In this document: in pieces, positions 61,410-64,000 of the stretch
Layout of the letters: each line of letters opens with the position of its first letter
How positions within the stretch are numbered: the stretch's first letter is position 1
DNA from: Bacteroides stercoris ATCC 43183
GTDB taxonomy: Bacteria > Bacteroidota > Bacteroidia > Bacteroidales > Bacteroidaceae
Length of the DNA: 64,000 nt
Direction of reading: 5' to 3'
Assembly: GCF_025147325.1 (NCBI RefSeq)
Contig: NZ_CP102262.1
Coordinates: 744,001 to 808,000 of the forward strand
Made by a program: the position numbers and the translations under genes
Notes under the pieces: model-generated
What the model saw: the letters and a program-made list of their open reading frames with translations, nothing else
Databases searched by the model: none
What the model was told of the DNA's origin: nothing

Positions 61410-62129
61410 TTACTGACAAAGCTCATTTTTTACCAACAACTCTAACACATTCTCTCTTGAGCTTAACTCAAACAAGCGGACACACCGTTGTTCCGCTTGT
61501 TTTTGTTTTTCCGTACTCCTACGGGTAATGACTATCTCCCCTTTTTCGCCCGGAGCGAGTTTGGCTGGTATCATTACAGCAGAAAAATCCGGATCTTCCG
61601 TTTTAAACCTGATTTGAAGAGAATAATTGCCTGAATTGATTACCATGACATTTGATTTCTGCATCTGTGTCCCTAGTTTCATCGGATGAAAACGCACCAG
61701 AGTAGTACGTAATTGCAACTTGCCCAATACATACGCATATCCCGCATATTTTCGCGGCTTTCCGGGTCTTACATAGCCTTTAACCTGCAATACGAAAGGA
61801 TTCTCTTTCCCGGAAAAAAATACGGTAACAGAACGATTGAACACTCCCGGTCTTCCAGCAGGATTATAAACAATATTAATACTGCCCTGCTTTCCCGGCA
61901 ATATCGGAGCTTTGGAATAATTCGCCGTAGTACATCCGCAGGTTGTCCTGACAGTGGCAACAGCTAAAGGAGCTTTCGTTTTATTTGTAAAAATATAGGT
62001 AGCCGTAACCGGATCTGCATCTTCGGAAACAGTACCTAAATCATAAACAGTCTTATTGAAAACTATGTCTTGTGCCACAATTTCACATAAACCCAAAAGA
62101 TTCGCAACAATCAGAAAAAGAATTCGCAT
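61410..62129 (-). CDS. DUF1573 exported protein
   Basis: The 239-residue protein has a signal peptide (LFLIVANLLGLCEIVAQ) and a DUF1573 domain (about 20-120; VYDLGTVSEDADPVTATYIF, VRTTCGCTTANYSKAPILPG, INIVYNPAGRPGVFNRSVTV), an immunoglobulin-like fold with the conserved CGC. A second Ig-like domain follows. It is periplasmic or surface-located, function unknown. ATG 62129 is preferred; a TTG at 62156 would overlap the radical SAM stop. Only nine bases separate it from the convergent LRR operon. Confidence 0.8.
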   Translation of the reverse strand: MRILFLIVANLLGLCEIVAQDIVFNKTVYDLGTVSEDADPVTATYIFTNKTKAPLAVATVRTTCGCTTANYSKAPILPGKQGSINIVYNPAGRPGVFNRSVTVFFSGKENPFVLQVKGYVRPGKPRKYAGYAYVLGKLQLRTTLVRFHPMKLGTQMQKSNVMVINSGNYSLQIRFKTEDPDFSAVMIPAKLAPGEKGEIVITRRSTEKQKQAEQRCVRLFELSSRENVLELLVKNELCQ

Positions 62130-62152
62130 GAGAATATCGGAAATTATGTTTT

Positions 62153-62926
62153 TCAATAAGAGACACTCACAGCCATCCCTGCTTCTTTCACCAATGCTGC
62201 AATACGGTCCAATTCCTCATGAGTAGCCTTTTGCAGGTCATGGTCGGGAGTTTCCCTGTCGATAGTATAAATCATTACCTGGCGGGGAGAAATCTCCTTG
62301 ACGGCCTCCAACCAGGGCAAAACATACTTATCGGAAGTATTATCCATATCCTTATCTCCAAAACCGCCTTTCAAGAACATGGTTTGGATAATACAGTTAC
62401 CTTTAAAAGCCTTCATTCCCCCGATTATCCCGCGGACGGAATAATGTCCTGCCGGACGATCGAGCTCACGGATATAAGCTTCGTCTGCCGTATCCAGTTT
62501 CAGAATATTGTTATCCACTTTGTTCAAAGCCTCGAATACGGCAGGACGATGAATGAAAGTAGAATTGCTCAATACGCTTACCTTGGTTTTCGGAAAGTAT
62601 TTATCGCGCAAAGCAAGCGTGTCTTCTATGATTTCAGGAAAATGCGGATGTGCGGTCGGTTCTCCGTTTCCTGCAAAAGTCAGTACATCAGGTACGGGTC
62701 CGTTTTTCTGCATATCCTGCAGACGGGCTTCCAATGCGGCACGCACTTCTTCGCGCGTAGGGAGCGGCTTCTTGGGACGATGGTCGGAATTAAACCCGCA
62801 CTCGCAATAAATGCAGTCGAAAGTGCACACCTTACCGTCTTCCGGCAACAGATTGATTCCCAAAGATACTCCCAAACGGCGGGAATGGACGGGACCGAAT
62901 ATGGGAGACGGATAAATGACAGTCAT
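62153..62926 (-). CDS. Radical SAM protein
   Basis: The 257-residue protein has KVCTFDCIYCECGF, the CxxxCxxC cluster motif of radical SAM enzymes, near residue 34, and LTFAGNGEPTAHPHFPEI, the GNGEPT loop that binds SAM. No SPASM or auxiliary-cluster domain is visible after it. The family is conserved in Bacteroidota; the reaction is unknown. The 12-base word TAAATAGTAAAT lies three bases before the start codon, and a TATCTTTG box about 87 bases upstream may be the promoter. Confidence 0.88.
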   Translation of the reverse strand: MTVIYPSPIFGPVHSRRLGVSLGINLLPEDGKVCTFDCIYCECGFNSDHRPKKPLPTREEVRAALEARLQDMQKNGPVPDVLTFAGNGEPTAHPHFPEIIEDTLALRDKYFPKTKVSVLSNSTFIHRPAVFEALNKVDNNILKLDTADEAYIRELDRPAGHYSVRGIIGGMKAFKGNCIIQTMFLKGGFGDKDMDNTSDKYVLPWLEAVKEISPRQVMIYTIDRETPDHDLQKATHEELDRIAALVKEAGMAVSVSY

Positions 62927-62929
62927 TTG

Positions 62930-62941
62930 ATTTACTATTTA
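62930..62941 (-). repeat. Third copy of the ATTTACTATTTA 12-mer
   Basis: An exact copy of the 12-mer found twice at 16354-16380, again just before a minus-strand start codon. It may be a shared translation-leader sequence or coincidence in AT-rich spacer. Confidence 0.4.
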
Positions 62942-63012
62942 TAAATTATGATTTAACAGCGGCGATTGGCGGTTTTCCGATACTTCAAAGACAAACCGCG
63001 TAATCAGCACAG

Positions 63013-63020
63013 CAAAGATA
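63013..63020 (-). promoter_or_regulatory. -7 box upstream of the radical SAM gene
   Basis: The minus strand reads TATCTTTG, an exact match to TAnnTTTG, 87 bases before the start. No TTTG lies at the proper -33 distance. Confidence 0.45.
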
Positions 63021-63064
63021 AGAAATAAACATCCAGATATTTCCAAAAATACGACAGTTATTCT

Positions 63065-64000
63065 TCAAAACTTAACACGAAACTGCATCTGCAAGTCTGT
63101 TTTTGTATTTCCTTCTATCAAATCGTTACCCGAACCGATAGTTTCACGGTCCCGATAAACGGTTTGCCCGAACTTAACGAGAAACATAAAAGTTTTGTTC
63201 AAATCACAACGTATATGAGCGGAATAGCGAAAACCTCTGCCGTAGAAAGAAGGAGTATAGAACGTATAAACCAATCCTTTTTCGGAAGCATAAATCCGCG
63301 AATCGTAATCATCCGTATGGAAATAAGTACCTTGTACGGATACGGCCAAAGGGAATCTGGAAAAAGTATAAGCGCAGGACTGGGTACATTGCCAGCCTTG
63401 TTTTCCTTCAAACTCATGTCCTTCCCCACTCTGCTGGCAAAAATAATTGTAATCGACCGTAGTGCGACATGCAAAAGCTCCCGGCGTATAAGCAAGCCTG
63501 CAACGGAGCTTGTGATGAAAGACCGGTAATGTTACTTTCCCGCCTGTTCCCGACACATCCCTCTCCTTGCGCTTATACCGGTAATTGAGATATAGCAATA
63601 AGTTTTTCTGCGGAGAATAGGCAGCCTGAAACATTCCGTCTATTCCCTGCGAAGCCTTGCTGATACGATACTTCCACCAGGGGAAAGAGAACATATCCAA
63701 AGAAGCGAAAAACTTCCAATGCGCCCAGGGAGCAGCTTCCGTAGCCAGATACCAGCCGTTTTCGTTTTGCGGAGCACTTCCCTCGCCGAACGAACGCCCG
63801 AAGAAAGACCAATAATCGTGGGAATAACAACGATGTATTAACAGCAGTTGATAACCTGTTAATAATCTATATTTCAGTTGATTCAGCAAGGCATATCCCT
63901 GTTTGCCAACAGCCCCCTCTCCTACCCATACCCACTTTCCCCAACGGTATTTATAATCCACACCCAGATTATAAAAATCATTTCCATGCAAGTTGTATTT
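63065..64000 (-). CDS. Outer-membrane beta-barrel protein, C-terminal part (runs off the right edge)
   Basis: About 311 residues of a larger protein are present; the frame stays open to the edge (reading KYNLHGNDF there). The sequence is rich in Tyr, Trp and Phe with alternating polar and apolar residues (FGRSFGEG, LYLNYRYKRKERD, TTVDYNYFCQQ) and ends MQFRVKF with a terminal Phe, as in outer-membrane barrels. From its pattern it may be the C-terminal part of the Bacteroidota family that starts with helix-hairpin-helix domains, but that part is outside the window, so this is uncertain. Confidence 0.7.
   Translation of the reverse strand, partial: KYNLHGNDFYNLGVDYKYRWGKWVWVGEGAVGKQGYALLNQLKYRLLTGYQLLLIHRCYSHDYWSFFGRSFGEGSAPQNENGWYLATEAAPWAHWKFFASLDMFSFPWWKYRISKASQGIDGMFQAAYSPQKNLLLYLNYRYKRKERDVSGTGGKVTLPVFHHKLRCRLAYTPGAFACRTTVDYNYFCQQSGEGHEFEGKQGWQCTQSCAYTFSRFPLAVSVQGTYFHTDDYDSRIYASEKGLVYTFYTPSFYGRGFRYSAHIRCDLNKTFMFLVKFGQTVYRDRETIGSGNDLIEGNTKTDLQMQFRVKF

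Overview
The window reads as chromosomal DNA of a gut Bacteroides or a close relative in the Bacteroidales. The evidence is two SusC/SusD pairs, many lipoproteins with acidic residues right after the lipid-bearing cysteine, Bacteroidota-only families (DUF4271, DUF3098, DUF3836, DUF4843, DUF4458, DUF5689, BACON, fimbrillin), repeated TAnnTTTG-type -7 promoter boxes with TTTG or TTG at -33, and start codons without Shine-Dalgarno sequences. No rRNA, tRNA, CRISPR array, insertion sequence or phage gene was seen. The first and last genes run off the window.

Layout. 1-4634 (minus strand) is housekeeping: tatD (partial), yidD, rnpA, hemD, a DUF4271 membrane protein and a LOG-family hydrolase, with four-base overlaps at three junctions, then metK. 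The metK leader carries a convincing SAM-II-type riboswitch candidate. 4964-12761 (minus) is a SusC/SusD locus with a secreted histidine acid phosphatase instead of glycoside hydrolases, and a SusR-like membrane regulator upstream. 12802-18234 (minus) is a second housekeeping run: folK, queA, truB, uppP, DUF3098, ftsX and a methyltransferase. 18435-19182 (plus) is one small secreted DUF3836 gene with a sigma-54-like promoter, an upstream array of GTCCG/CGGAC half-sites and a strong terminator.

19198-28209 (minus) appears to be a cell-surface nucleic-acid processing locus. In transcription order it has a fimbrillin-NUC-nuclease fusion lipoprotein, a fimbrillin lipoprotein with a ligand-binding-like C-terminus, a TonB-dependent receptor, a DUF5689 lipoprotein and a secreted EEP nuclease/phosphatase. 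28210-30577 is repeat-rich spacer around miaB, and includes a candidate small RNA with its own promoter and terminator.

30578-46201 is mixed: a small membrane protein, a CoA-transferase, a PBP4-type D,D-peptidase, dihydrolipoyl dehydrogenase, a PH-like membrane protein, nadB plus a Crp/Fnr regulator, a pair of DUF3857/transglutaminase-like proteins, rubrerythrin, and a SulP transporter followed by a membrane-anchored NUC nuclease. 46617-61400 (plus) is an eight-gene operon: SusC, SusD, a DUF4843 lipoprotein, a BACON lipoprotein, three leucine-rich-repeat lipoproteins and a YD-repeat-like lipoprotein. It has no degradative enzyme and looks like a capture or adhesion complex, perhaps for protein or peptide ligands. 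61410-64000 (minus) holds a DUF1573 protein, a radical SAM enzyme and the C-terminal barrel of an outer-membrane protein.

The best candidates for little-described biology are the nuclease/fimbrillin/TonB locus, the LRR-rich SusCD operon, the metK riboswitch with its alternative pairing, the sigma-54-like control region and the 77-nt RNA. Family names come from recognition of motifs and overall sequence pattern; no database search was run.
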